NCBI RefSeq assembly: GCF_016920785.2
Contig: NW_024609846.1
Location: 116,711,473 to 116,775,472 of the forward strand
From: Ixodes scapularis
Taxonomy: Eukaryota > Arthropoda > Arachnida > Ixodida > Ixodidae
Reading direction: 5' to 3'
Length of the DNA: 64,000 bases
The position numbers and the translations under genes are program-made. Positions 52,931 to 64,000 of this stretch are shown here, piece after piece; the first letter of the stretch is position 1, and each line of letters opens with the position of its first letter. A model generated the notes under the pieces. The model was not told where the DNA came from and ran no database searches. It saw nothing but the letters and a program-made list of their open reading frames with translations.

Positions 52931-54461
52931 CCTTGGTTTGTTGTCGCTATATGTTTATTGACGCTCAAGCAGTCGGAAATTTTGACCCTCTACACAACTT
53001 TCAGCAGATCAAAAGAAAATTCTCCAGACATTAACATTTAGTACATCAAAAGGTAACAGCAAGATTCGACTCTTCCCCGGACCAGTGCTTCTCAGTGTAA
53101 TGTGTTCTGGGCACTGATTACAAACGCGGCTATACAAGCGGGTATTTTTGCTACAAGAGAAAGCGGGACAGGTTTCTTAACTGATATTAAGAAAAGTTCG
53201 TTTTTCTTTTCTTAAAGAATACAAAACACTATCTATAGTTTTTCTAGAAGAGTAATTTATTTATTTTCTGTTCTTATTGAAAAGATACTGCGGCTTACAT
53301 ATGTGGGCCGCAGTGATTCTCCACTAAAAAAACGTTTACTCAGTTTCGACTATCATAATAACAGTATTTGACAACAGTTTTTCTCAGTTTATCTTAGTAC
53401 TAACTCTTTCACACCCCGCAAGTATAGAATATAAAAGGCCCGATAATAGTAACTATAAATTAATGTATAAAACAATTTTGAAGTTTCGTACAACTGGTAC
53501 TTTAGCTTTGCCTACTGGTCCCAGGGCTACCCTCAGCCTAAAGTCGTGCCGTGTTGAGCTCATCTAAATCAGCCAGTAGCCCTCTTCTATAATATAACCT
53601 AATCTCACAAAAATTTCTAGAAAGGTATAGGTGAGATTTTCCTGCGCTGTTAATTATGGGAAGAGTGGTGGTAACAAATAAATAATTACGTATTATTAAT
53701 ATACAAAATTACATATCTTCTTTCGTTGGTAATGTTATTTAATTGTTACTATTTTTACCGAATGCTAGCGAATATTTTGAACATGCTGAGTAGCGACGCT
53801 TCCATTTTTTATCACATATTTTTGAAGCACCAAAATAAACAAACGGGATTTAAAATAGATGTTTCGGTTAGTTTATACTTTTCTTAATGATGTTAGAAAT
53901 ACAAAATATTAAGCCCATCAAAGTCGAGTTTGTGTGACGTGACCCAGTAAAGGAGAGACCAAAAAAGACACACACAAAAGAAAAAGACATCACATTTAGC
54001 ATAACCTATATACTATTTATCGAGAAAAAAGATTAAAAAATATTTTTTACAAAAAAGATTGTTTTGCCTACCAAATAGCAAGAACATTGCAACGTATCAA
54101 ACAAAAACACACAAAAAAATTAAACAAATAAAACTTCATCGTCAGTGAGAGAGCACAAAAATGAGAGCGCAGGAAAGTCATTCTGATTTTTTTCTAAAAA
54201 CCGCATCGCAAAAGAAATTTATAGCGTAAAGAACCCCCCCCCCCCCCCCCCCCTCCGCTCCCCAACGGATTTATACGCTCAGACCCCTTCCCAGAGGTAG
54301 CTTTTCTTTCTGCCGAAAAGTTATATTGCTGAAAAAAATCACAATGCCTAGGAAAAATATAATAAAAATGGCCTTACACGCACGCGAGCATAAGGTAACA
54401 GGAAAGATGTCCTGTTCCCGTCCTTGTCCTCGCTGTTCTATACTTTCAAGTTGTGTATCTA
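52931..54461. other. No gene recognised; AT-rich intergenic sequence
   Basis: AT-rich, with a poly-C tract (54235-54253). No reading frame or element end could be supported. Confidence 0.5.
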
Positions 54462-54651
54462 TACTTTGTCTCACCTTAGTATGGACTATTGTTGGCCGCG
54501 CGTGCTAAAAGCGCGAGCTAGTCGCTTTGAATGAAGCCGCGGCGGCTGCACGAGCGCTCGTGCAGCAAGTGCTCAAGTCAAGGCAGTCAAGGCTGGCCGC
54601 TCGCGCTAGCACAGCCTTCGCGGTTAGTCCATGCTAGGGTGAGACGAAGTA
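54462..54651. mobile_element. TA-flanked MITE (TACTYYGTYTCACC family), copy 2
   Basis: A 190-bp element with ends TACTTTGTCTCACCTTAGTA, ATGGAC and the inverted GTCCATGCTAGGGTGAGAC, GAAGTA, flanked by TA (54460-54461, 54652-54653). Same termini as 14839-15006. Its centre holds a second hairpin, GCACGAGCGCTCGTGC. Confidence 0.85.
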
Positions 54652-54653
54652 TA

Positions 54654-56431
54654 TTAACCAACACGCTCGTTTTTAATTGTAGTTCTATGTAGAGTGATCT
54701 GTCTCGTTGACGCAGGCCTCTACTACCAGTTGTTTCGGAGGACTTGGAAGGTACAGAAACCATGCAGAGCGTCCTGTTATGTTTCCTTCGGTTTTTTTCC
54801 AAAAACAACTCCAATAAGATGGAGCTACCAGCATATCAGGCACTGGTCAGCCCCCGGGCCGTGATTATTATGATCCAAAACTACCATAAAAAACGAAACT
54901 GAAACTACGGGGGCGACGCCATTCTGGCCTGACACGTGACGTTCGGTCTAATTCGCCGACTTTCCGCGAGATGTCCTCGCGTGTTCGAAGCGCGAACAAG
55001 CGCGAACCAGGGCGTCATGTTTGAACCCTGCGTAAAGCAAGCAGTATCAAACAAGTAGTCAATGCAAGTGAAAGTCGTACCAAAATTAAAACCGTGACTG
55101 AAACACTATTTCCAACTGAACATTCACTACAGCAAAGTACTATAGCAGACTAGAGACATTATTATAGTGGTCTTTGCCTCGAACATTTTTGTCAATTTTA
55201 AGCTGTTCTCACCAAGCAGTCACACGCAACGTTGAGTCACACGAATTCTAGACCCAGGCAGAGGGCCAACCTGTTCTTGACTACTTTCAAACTTAGATGA
55301 CTTGCGCGACAACTAAAAAATAATTTAAAAAAGAGCAGAGTGTTTTAAAACGCAACATTGCTAACGTCTTTTAAAGACACTACCGCCCGCCGAAGGGTAG
55401 CCAAGGTGGGAGAAACATAATTTTAAAATTTGTCAGAAAAACCAAATACATAGCTGTGGTAACACGGCCATCATGATCGGATTACTACGGCACACTATCG
55501 GCCAGGACGAACGAGATTCCCGCTCAGAGGAAAATTGCACGAAAACCACGTAACTATTATTTTCTAATATAGTAGCAAATAAGAGATCACTGAACAGGAA
55601 GAAATGAGCAGCTTTTCAAGAAGGTATTAGAGCAGGCTCATATTTGTTTACGTAAAAAAAAGCGCACCAAATATAAAAAAGAATGATATCCTATTCGTCT
55701 CAGCCGAAGGGTTTATACCGGAAGATTAATAGGGTAAGCGATGATTGGATTATTTGTTATTTTGGGGTAACTAACTTTTCCGCAAGTAAGTTTAAATGTA
55801 TTGTGTCAGCTGTAAAATTGCTGGGCGTCATCAAAAATCACTAAATGAGTTCACTTTACAAAGCTACAAAACACGTAAAGCGTCCTGAAATCTCCCGGAA
55901 AAAAAAAAAAGAAGAAATGTTTAGTTAGGACGCGTATTTCCGTTTCGGCTTCCTATCGGAGTGCATCTTTGAGTGAGCCGGTCCGCTACCCGTGACCGAA
56001 GCGCGCCACGAATGTGCGCAGCCAAGCGGTCTTCGCATGACGGAAGGGAACGCAAGTCACCAAGTTTATTTTTGCAATGTCATTCGAACAGTACAACGTT
56101 TTATTTCGCCGGCTCGCGTCACACTTCCTTTCCTGCTACGAAGGAGGCGAATTGGTAGTTGCGTCCTTTGGCCGCGGTAAGCGGGACAAGGCGGACAGCC
56201 GGCACAAAGATGCGTTTTGTTTGATGGGAATGCCGAAACTTGAAAATGCGTTCACATTGAGTGCCTTTTCGTTTTGTTCAATGCCATAAACTGCCGCACG
56301 TGCCTTCTATTTTTGTAGAGTGGTTTGATATGGCGGATTCCGATGACGCTCAAATAGTTTATGCCTGAGGCATATGTTTAAGTTCAGTAATAAAAAATTT
56401 AAAAATATTTACAAATCCCTCTAATGCGAAA
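54654..56431. other. No gene recognised; one possible short exon
   Basis: Mostly AT-rich. At 56077 an ATG opens MSFEQYNVLFRRLASHFLSC and then YEGGELVVASFGRG before GCG|GTAAGC (about 56178), which would be a workable first exon of about 34 codons. There is no TATA box, no matching downstream exon and no recognised domain, so I do not call it a gene. Confidence 0.35.
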
Positions 56432-57148
56432 TTAGAGCGCAGCTCTTGAGGTATTTTGGTTTTGCGATATATCGTGCTAAAAAAACCTGACAAAGAATAA
56501 TATATATATACATATATTGTGACCAACAATTCTTGCCTCCCTTCCTTGCCCTGCGTACCCTCCCCTCCTCCTCCTCCATACCCTGCCCTCCTCCCACAGT
56601 TTCCCCCTTTAAATTTTGCTGAAAAATTGGCACCACGTGACCTCAACACCAATTTAGTTTGCCAGCTAAATATAGCGGGGAAAATGGTGTCACGTGACTT
56701 GGTGTCACGTAACCTATGAACAAATTCAATTTCTCCTCTAGCTAGATTTGGAGGGAAAATTTACGTCACATGACCTCAACGCCAATTCAATTCTCCGCTA
56801 AATTTAGCGGGGAATTTCCCCTCTCAATCTAACGGAGAAACTGAATTTGTCCACTAAATCTAGCGAAGAAACTGAATATCCCCGCTAACTTTAGCGGGGA
56901 ATTGAATTGATGTTGAGGTCACTTGTCGTCAATTTTTCGCTAAATTTAGCGCGGTTACGCCGACGCCGACGCCGCGAAACACGGAAACGAGCCCGTAAGA
57001 ACCGCGCCCTAAAAAAAATAAAAAAAGGACCCCAAGGTCACGTGACCTCAGGGGGGGGGGGGGGGGGGTCACGTGACCTCGCGGTTACGCTGACGGCGAT
57101 GCCGACGCCGCTCAAGCCGGAAACGGGCGCCTAAGAGCTGCGCTCTAA
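56432..57148. mobile_element. MITE R5 with TTAGAGCGCAGCTCTT ends, copy 1
   Basis: A 717-bp element with perfect 16-bp inverted ends TTAGAGCGCAGCTCTT and AAGAGCTGCGCTCTAA. Interior repeats include GTCACGTGACCTCA palindromes (56628, 56690, 57040, 57071) and TAGCGGGGAA blocks in both orientations, and a poly-G tract (57052-57070) between two GGTCACGTGACCTC copies. Related sequence lies at 60560-61000 and 63360-63800 in opposite orientation. Frames here are not coding. Confidence 0.75.
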
Positions 57149-57689
57149 AAGAAAAACTTCCGAAAGTCAGGTGCCAAACATTAGACAGTCCGAACCACCT
57201 CACAATGGCGGAGCAATCGACACCGTTGAACGCGCCAATCTAAAACTGGAATTAACACAAGCACTAACGCGTACAATAAAATCGTGAGGTTACGGCTGCA
57301 TGCCTGCGCATGATTGGTTTAGTCGACGACAACGTACACACACGCAGGCAACAGGCACAATGACGTTGCGCTTTTGGCGCTGAGCGTGTCCACCCATCGT
57401 CTCGTAGCGTTGACTCTGCTGTGTGTCGTATGAGTCCTCCATTGTGCAGGGGTTCCACAACTTACACAACAGACGGTAGACTTTCGAGAGGGGTCTATCC
57501 TACCGAACCTTATCAATTTTCTGAAATAGTTCCTTTGGTTGAAACCGATTGTACGTCGACTCTTTTTGTGTGTGTGCCATGCGTACTTTTTGCATGAACG
57601 ATTTGGTTGGCGTTTCTGGAAGCGTCCTGTACACCTAAATTGCCAAAATTCCTGATAAAAACACGTAGGCACAATTATGGGAGGCAATT
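57149..57689. other. No gene recognised
   Basis: Spacer between R5 and the Penelope-like remnant. A minus-strand frame (57319-57870) runs into that remnant and is a composite, not a gene. Confidence 0.45.
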
Positions 57690-58330
57690 CTTTTAAGGTG
57701 CAAGTTCTACACGTAGAGCATGATGAAATAATAGTGCCCAAAAAGACGACGACAAGGGCAGGAACGGAACACAGAAGACATACAAGCGCTAACTCGCAAC
57801 TCAAATGCATTGTATGTGGAAAAGGAAAAAAAGAAGCAGGAGCGTGCGGCATGAACGAGGGGCGCGGCAACGACCTCCCCCATATTCGCTACTCTTTAAA
57901 AAATAAATTTCCTTGGCTGACACAGCGGTCTCGCAAGGCGGAGATAATGAACGCTTCACATATTTCTCTGATGTGTTTTTGTCTCTGTGCCGACCTAATT
58001 CAGTCATCTGTTTTAAGTAAGGTACACAAGAGCAGGTTGTACAGTGCAATGCAAACACCGCCCAGTTTGACCGGCGTAAGATCTACCACAGTAAAGGGGC
58101 ATATTGCAGACCACCTCCAATGAACTGGGCACGAAGGGAGAGGCGTGTTTCTTCAAGCACGTGTGATTTTAAATGTTTTCAGCTTTAGCTCGTGCCTTGG
58201 ATTGAATTGACTCATCTTTTGAGGGACAGAGAGCATTAAGGGGACACCATACCGATTGGCCCCCTGCTCGATATTGTGGGAAATTTTATGTAAGTACGGC
58301 ATAACCACCATCCATTTTTTTTTTTTTACA
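57690..58330 (-). mobile_element. Penelope-like element remnant with GIY-YIG core
   Basis: Minus strand. VMPYLHKISHNIEQGANRYG and VPLMLSVPQKMSQ (about 58315-58205) match the linker of the 29-kb copy, then VCNMPLYCGRSYAGQTGRC (about 58110-58055) gives the GIY-YIG motif. After that the frame is broken, with REICEAFIISALRDRCVSQ near 57960-57915 as the end of the domain. The 3' tail (AAGACGACGACAAGGGCAGG, CTCGCAACTC) matches other copies. Several frameshifts; dead. Confidence 0.75.
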
Positions 58331-58863
58331 TCTTGCCTGACTTTTTCGGTTCATTTACTTTTTTTTATTCGAAGATCCCACCACTTCTGTTAGAATCTGG
58401 GACGGATAACCAGATTATTGCAGTCTTTCAATTTGAGGGTATAAACTGGCTTTGATGCATGAAAACATTACTTATTTAGAACCGATAATATACAGGAAGA
58501 AGCTACGCCCCTTTTTACAACCTTAGAATGTGAAGATGTGTAATGGGGGGGGGGGGGGGTAGGATAGCTTTTTTTGAACAGGGTGAGAAGGACCAGCAGA
58601 AGTGATTAGGTTAGAGAGATATCCAAAGATCCAAAATTGCATAATGCCTTTCTTGGGCATTTCAAAATTAAAGAGAAATCCAAAACCTCACTGTAGAAAA
58701 ATGTCTATAACATAGGAACTATATCGTCTTCTAGAGTTCCTTTGTAGATTAGTAAAAAATCATCTACGTGTGCTATTTGTGCGCAATTTTTTCATAATGT
58801 TCAACCAGTACCAACTCGCCTAGCTTACCACCTCACTACAGTCTACACGTAGACAGTAGGTTA
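58331..58863. other. No gene recognised
   Basis: Contains a poly-G tract (58545-58558). No coding or element evidence. Confidence 0.45.
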
Positions 58864-59647
58864 AAAAACAAAGTATTTTTAACAGTCAGTCCTGTGCATT
58901 ACTTCAGCTTGTTCTTGTTACACTGGATTATGTTTTGTTTCTTCGATGAAATAAAAGAAAATCATTAATAACTGCTTGCTTAAATAATCGTCGTTGCAAC
59001 TTAAAGACATGCTCAGTCGTGCGTACTTTATGTTCACAGTGACTGTGCGAAACGACAACATGACTGATTTCTTTGAACAACCGTGCGTCAAAAACCCTCA
59101 TGTATCAACCAATTTAAACACTTAGGGTCGCGCACAAGACAACCTTTGTAGAAATATAGGCGATGCCACGCGTATGACAATAAACACCTGAAGTTTACGC
59201 TTTTTATAATTACGTAACAAAGCGTCATAAGCCATGGTTACTTCCAAAAGAAAATCATATACATAGAACAACGTAAATATTCTCATTAATTCGAATATTA
59301 GATCCATTTGTAAACCAGTACACATTTCTACTATAAAAGCTACATTTTCCGTGTTAAAGTTTACAGTGAGAAGTTAGTCTGGAGTTGAATTGGCTTTTAT
59401 GAGACAAATAATACTAATACGAATCAGAAATATTTTTGGACTGAAAGATTTGAGTCGTTATATTCTGTCTCGTTTTGCCGGTAATACCTCCAAATACTGT
59501 ATACAATTACCAAAGAGACAAGTAATCATACAAAATCAAATCATTCATTTTCAAAAGGTACAATGCAAGCAGGTATTACGCACGAGCCAGTAAAACAGCA
59601 CATCACTGTGATCTTCTTCAGAGAATGTGATATTTTAACTCCCTGTA

Positions 59648-59802
59648 GACCTTTTGCAAAAATCACTTTCTGCTCGCTGCCATCTTGGTCTGTTCGGCTG
59701 TGGAACGCCTTCTGAGCGTGCGCTTTAACTCTGCTCTGCGCAGGCGTACACAGCTCAGTGACTCAGCATTTTTTACCCCGGGTGGTAAGTGATGCAAAGG
59801 TC
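59648..59802. mobile_element. TA-flanked MITE (GACCTTTGCAAAAATC family), copy 2
   Basis: Ends GACCTTTTGCAAAAATCAC and GTGATGCAAAGGTC are inverted, with TA on both sides (59646-59647, 59803-59804). The best preserved of three copies in the window. Confidence 0.85.
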
Positions 59803-60559
59803 TATAAAGCATCACCAAATATCTGTTATCAACAACAACAAAAAAACACAGTTTTTTTTTTAACGCAACAATAAATTACCTAACCCTTACTCCCCGCCCA
59901 AATGTAGGGATATAGTGCTCCAAACCAGGTTCCCAAATGTCTAAACTTAACGCTATCTCATTCACAAGATATGTGCTTTTCTGAAATTTTCAATGGGAAA
60001 ATGTGTACCGTTTTCGCCCGTTTTCGGTAATTGGTGCCATTCAGCACCATGTATTCGACAACTCCGTCGGCCGCCATTTTCCCATTGCAAGAGATGAAAG
60101 AAAGCTCTAAAACTTTGGCATTAGGTTCTGGCCACTAGCGCTACATTTGGCCGGAGAATGTTTTAGGCAATGCATAGTTTATTTTTGCGGTGAAAACAGA
60201 AACAAAAATCCTGCACATTTTTTTTTTTTTTTTTTGGGGGGGGGGGGGGGGGGACACTGTATATTGCCGTTCAGAAATGACACGTTGGAATGTTTCTGCC
60301 ATACTCACTGAGCGTATAAAGTATCAGCGTATAATGTTACGAACTCCGACAGTTTAGCTCGGCGAGTCTCTTTGTGTGGACGCGTTACATACGAAGCCAC
60401 ATTGACACCACCTAGTACCTCTGCCTGCAAACAGGTATCCACGTGATGAAATCCCGTAAATGAGCGCGCAGCGGCGCCCAAGCAGGCCTTCACCGCTGCT
60501 TATTCAGCATTAACATAAAAATCCCCCTTGCCGGAATAACTTCTAATGCGTTTTTTTTT

Positions 60560-61000
60560 TCGCTAAATTTTTCCCGCTCACCGATACTGCGTTAAATTTA
60601 GCGGGGAATTGAATTGATGTTGAGATCACGTGACGCCAATTTTCCCTCTAAATCTAGCAGAGAAACTGAATTTGTTCATAGGTGACGTGACACCAAGTCA
60701 TGTGACGTCATTTTCCCCGCCAAATTTAGCTGGGAAACGAAATTTTTGTTGAGGTCACGTGGCGTCAATTGTTCAGCTAAATTTAGCGGGTAAATTACGA
60801 GAGGAGGGGAGAGTACGGAGGAGGGGAGAGAAGGAGGAGAGGTGAAGGAGGAGATGAAGGCGGAAAGGAGGAGGAGGAGAGGGTACGGAAAACGAGGAGG
60901 GGCATACCCTCCCCTCTGTATCATTCCCTCTCCTCCTCAAGAGCTGCGCTCTAATTTCGCATTACAGAGATTTGTAAACGTCTTTCATCTTTCGTTTTGT
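60560..61000. repeat. R5-related repeat in duplication copy 1
   Basis: TAGCGGGGAATTGAATTGAT, TTGAGATCACGTGACGCCAA, GTTCATAGGTGACGTGACAC and AAGAGCTGCGCTCTAATTTC, the latter being an R5 end. A GAGGAGGAGA-rich stretch lies at 60800-60900. Opposite orientation to 56432-57148. Confidence 0.7.
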
Positions 61001-61192
61001 TTTTACTTTAAGAAAAAAGAAAATATACGTTGGAATCAGATAACGCTAAGTTCTGAAACACTGAAATCTTGTCCCAACCTCTAGCTCTATGCTGGGGCGG
61101 GCTTTTAAAAATGCGTCATTTACTTTCGGAATGCAAAAAAAAAAAAAAAAAAAAACGGTTTACTTTAAGGCCGGGCACCGTTGTATCTCATT

Positions 61193-61553
61193 TCAGTGCC
61201 ACGAAGAAGCACAAAGTAATGTCCCAAGACGCATGCTTGAAGGCAACACACACGGCACCTGTAAGCTGAACTTCCACTTGAACTTCAACTGGTACTTCAT
61301 CTCCAGCAAAGAAATTGGTCTGCTGGGATGTGGACACCGGACGAAGAGCTTGCAAGGAAGATTGGCTGGATCCGGTGACTCTGCACAAATACAGATAATT
61401 GTTAGATAGTATAAATGAAACGAAAATTGTTCAGCTCAAAGTATCTTCTTAATTAAGCAATGCATGTCGGTGAAGTCGATAACAAAGTTTTTAAGTAGTG
61501 TAGGCATGTTATGGAGCAAGGGATCGCAGTGCATACTTTTTACGGAAATGGGG
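61193..61553. other. Unique stretch before gap; possible minus-strand exon
   Basis: On the minus strand TTTGTGCAG|A at 61380 could be an acceptor opening VTGSSQSSLQALRPVSTSQQ, TNFFAGDEVPVEVQVEVQLT and GAVCVAFKHASWDIT to a stop at about 61188. No family is recognised, and the frame runs into the duplicated block. Weak candidate only. Confidence 0.25.
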
Positions 61554-61653
61554 NNNNNNNNNNNNNNNNNNNNNNNNNNNNNNNNNNNNNNNNNNNNNNN
61601 NNNNNNNNNNNNNNNNNNNNNNNNNNNNNNNNNNNNNNNNNNNNNNNNNNNNN
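61554..61653. other. Assembly gap, exactly 100 N
   Basis: A run of 100 N, the conventional size for a scaffold gap of unknown length. It lies directly at the left border of the second duplication copy. Confidence 0.99.
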
Positions 61654-62450
61654 AAAACGAAGTATTTTTAACAGTCAGTCCAGCATATTATTTCAGCTTG
61701 TATTTGTTACCCTCGATTACGTGTCGTTTGTTCTCGCCCTGGATGGAATAAAAGAAAATCATTAAGAACTGCTTGCTTAAATTGTAGTTGCCGCTTAAAG
61801 ACATGCTCAGTCGTGCGTACTTTATGTTCCCAATGACTGTGCGAAACGACAACATGATTGATTTCTTTGAACAACCGTGCGTCGAAAACCAACATGTCTC
61901 AACCAATTTAAACACTTTGGGTTCGCACAAGACAATCTTAGTAGAAATAGAGGCGACGCCACGCGTATGGCATATTTAACACCTGGAGTTTACACTTTTC
62001 ATAAATACGGAACAAAGCGTCATAAGCCATGGTTACTTCCAAAAATAAAATCATATACATAGAACAACGTAAATATTCTCATTAATTCGAATGATAGATG
62101 CATTTGTAGACTTTACACATTTCTGCTATAAAAGCAAAATTTTCCGTGTCAAAGTTTACAGTGAGAAGTTAGTCTGGAGTTGAATTGGCTTTTATGAGAT
62201 ACATATTACTAACACGAATCGGAAATTTTTTGCACTGAAAGGTTTGAGTCGTTATATTCTGTCTCGTTTTGCCAGTAATACCTCCAAAGACTGTATACAA
62301 TTACTAAAGAGGCAAGTAATCATACAAAATGAAATCATTCATTTGCTAGAGGTACAATGCGAGCAGGCATTACGCACGAGCCAGTAAAAAAACACATCAC
62401 TTTGATCTTCTTCAAAGAATGTGATATTTTAACACCCTATAGACCTTTGC

Positions 62451-62612
62451 AAAAATCGCTTTCTGCTCGCTGCCATCTTGGTCTGCTGGGCTGTGGAACG
62501 CCTTCTGAGCGTGCGCTGTAGCTCTGTTCTGCTGTATATCAGACGCTGCGCGTGCGTACACAGCTCAGTGACTCAGCATTTTTTACCCCGGGTGATAAGC
62601 GATGAAAACGTC
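62451..62612. mobile_element. TA-type MITE (GACCTTTGCAAAAATC family), copy 3
   Basis: Equivalent of 59648-59802 in the second duplication copy. Left end GACCTTTGCAAAAATCGC preceded by TA; right end GCGATGAAAACGTC has diverged. Confidence 0.8.
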
Positions 62613-63359
62613 TGTAAAGCATCACAAAACATCTGTTATCAACAACAACACCACCAAATACCTTCTTTTTTTTTAACGCAACAATAATTTACGCTTTGCC
62701 CAGCCCTCACTCCCCGCCCAAATGTAGCAATATAGTTGTCCAAACCAGGTTCCAAAATGTCAAAACTAAACGCCATCTCATTCACAAGATATGTGATTTT
62801 CTGAAATTTTCAATGGGAAAATGGGTACCGTTTTCGCCCGTTTTCGGTATTTGGCGCCATTCAGCACCATGTATTCGACAACTCCGTCGGCCGCCATTGT
62901 CCCATTGCAAGAGATGAAAGAAAGCTCTAAAACTTTGGCATTCGGTTCTGGCCACTAGCGCTACATTTGGCCGGAGAATGTTTTAGGCGATGCATAGTTT
63001 ATTTTTGCGGTGAAAACGAAAACAAAAATCCTGCACATTTTCTGGGGGGACACTCTGTATATTGCCGTTCAGAAATGACACGTTGGAATGTTTCTGCCAT
63101 ACTCACTCAGCGTATAAAGTATCAGCGTATAGTGTTACGAACTCCGACAGTTTAGTTCGGCGAGTCTCTTTGTATGGACGCGTTACATACGAAGCCACAT
63201 TGACACCACCTAGTACCTCTGCCTGCAAACAGGTATCCACGTGATGATATCCCGTAAATGAGCGCGCAGCGGCGCCCAAGCAGGCCTTCACCGCTGCTTA
63301 CTCAGCATTGACATAAAAATCCCCCTTGCCGGAATAACTTCTAATGCGTTTTTTTTTCG

Positions 63360-63800
63360 CCAAATTTTTCCCGCTCACCGATTCTGCGTTACATTTAGCG
63401 GGGAATTAAATTGATGTTGAGATCACGTGACGCCAATTTTCCCTCTAAATCTAGCAGAGAAACTGAATTTGTTCATAGGTGACGTGACACTAAGTGATGT
63501 GACGTCATTTTCCCCGCTAGATTTAGCAGGGAAACTGAATTTTTGTTGAGGTCACGTGGCGTCAATTTTTCAGCTAAATTTAGTGGGTAAATTATGGGAG
63601 GGGGGAGGGTACGGAGGAGGGGAGAGAAGGGGGAGAGAAGGAGGAGAGGTGAAGGAGGAGATGAAGGCGGAAAGGAGGAGGAGGAGAGGGTACGGGAAAC
63701 GAGGAGGGGCATGCCCTCCCCTCTGTATCATTCCCTCTCCTCCTTAAGAGCTGCGCTCTAATTTCGCATTACAGAGATTTGTAAACGTCTTTCATTTTTC
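63360..63800. repeat. R5-related repeat in duplication copy 2
   Basis: Equivalent of 60560-61000: TTAGCGGGGAATTAAATTGA, GATCACGTGACGCCAATTTT, a GAGGAGGAGA-rich stretch at 63600-63690, and GAGCTGCGCTCTAATTTCGC at the end. Confidence 0.7.
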
Positions 63801-64000
63801 GTTTTGTTTTTACTTTAAGAAAAAAGAAAATATACATTGGAATCAGATGACGCTAAGTTCTGAAACACTGCAATCTTGTCCCAACCTCTAGCTCTATGCT
63901 GGGGCGGGCTTTTAGAAATGCGTCATTTACTTTCGGAATGCAAAAAAAAAAACAAAAAAAACACGGTTCACTTTACGGCCGGGCACCGTTGTATCTCATT

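Larger units (their letters stand above)
58864..61192 (+). repeat. Direct duplication of about 2.3 kb, copy 1
   Basis: Collinear with 61654-64000 from AAGTATTTTTAACAGTCAGT to GGGCACCGTTGTATCTCATT, including a MITE, an R5-related block and flanking unique-looking sequence. The copies differ by scattered substitutions and by length changes in homopolymers; copy 1 has T and G runs at 60220-60253 where copy 2 has a short TTTTCTGGGGGG. No gene was recognised in either copy. Confidence 0.9.
61654..64000 (+). repeat. Direct duplication of about 2.3 kb, copy 2
   Basis: Second copy of 58864-61192, starting at the gap and running to the window end. Order and orientation are the same. It may be a true tandem copy or the other haplotype placed in series by the assembler. 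Confidence 0.9.

Noticed and set aside
57319..57870. 183-codon minus-strand frame
   Set aside because: Composite of spacer sequence and the tail of a Penelope-like remnant; cysteine-rich part has no defined motif spacing.

Overview
This looks like nuclear DNA of an arthropod, most likely a hard tick (Ixodida). The inference rests on spliced exons with GT/AG borders, TATA/Inr promoters, an AATAAA signal, and a very high load of transposon families of types I know to be common in tick genomes: Penelope-like elements with a GIY-YIG endonuclease, LINEs ending in a (CATC)n-like tail after a 'CCGCCCGATCC' block, Mag/Ty3-like gag and protease, and many TA-, TTAA- or 8-bp-flanked non-autonomous elements. 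No bacterial operon, CRISPR array or rRNA/tRNA gene was seen. Most of the 64 kb is nested and decayed repeat sequence.

Layout. 1-12 kb: no gene; a Penelope remnant, a TTAA-flanked element, a TA-flanked hairpin, a decayed LTR-element gag (5.5-6.6 kb) and hAT-like element A (9020-9975) inserted in an older repeat. 12-18 kb: a composite in which hAT-like element B (13193-16985) sits inside a repeat whose ends are GATGCGGAGCATC/GATGCTCCGCATC, which itself lies between two parts (R2 and R3) of a larger dispersed repeat. 18.6-25.8 kb: a second TTAA element, then an almost full-length LINE whose ORF1 carries a PHD-like finger, coiled coil and SGNH esterase, and whose ORF2 (endonuclease, RT) is split by a deleted Mag/Ty3-like LTR element with a 4-bp target duplication. 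27.2-30.2 kb: a second, older LINE split by a Penelope-like element and another repeat. 31.7-36.2 kb: two head-to-tail copies of the R3/R2 repeat, one split by hAT-like element C (33840-35555), plus a possible THAP-domain first exon. 36-45 kb: repeats and hairpins only.

Host gene. The clearest gene lies at about 49.2-52.9 kb on the + strand: TATA box, 5'UTR, three coding exons joined by good splice sites (333 codons), and a polyadenylation signal. Its product is not recognised. A second TATA promoter with a short phase-0 first exon lies at 45.2 kb and could be an alternative start of the same gene. Between them are hAT-like element D and a diverged copy of the gene's 5'UTR. 

52.9-64 kb: repeats, a Penelope remnant, and a 2.3-kb direct duplication (58864-61192 and 61654-64000) around an exactly 100-N assembly gap, so copy number there is uncertain.

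The most interesting pattern is a group of four hAT-like elements (A-D). Each has an exact 8-bp target duplication and long subterminal arrays built from palindromic motifs that differ between elements (GTTAC, TTCGAA, GTATCGCGATAC, CGGTTTAAACCG). For three of them a paralogous unoccupied site exists within this same window.
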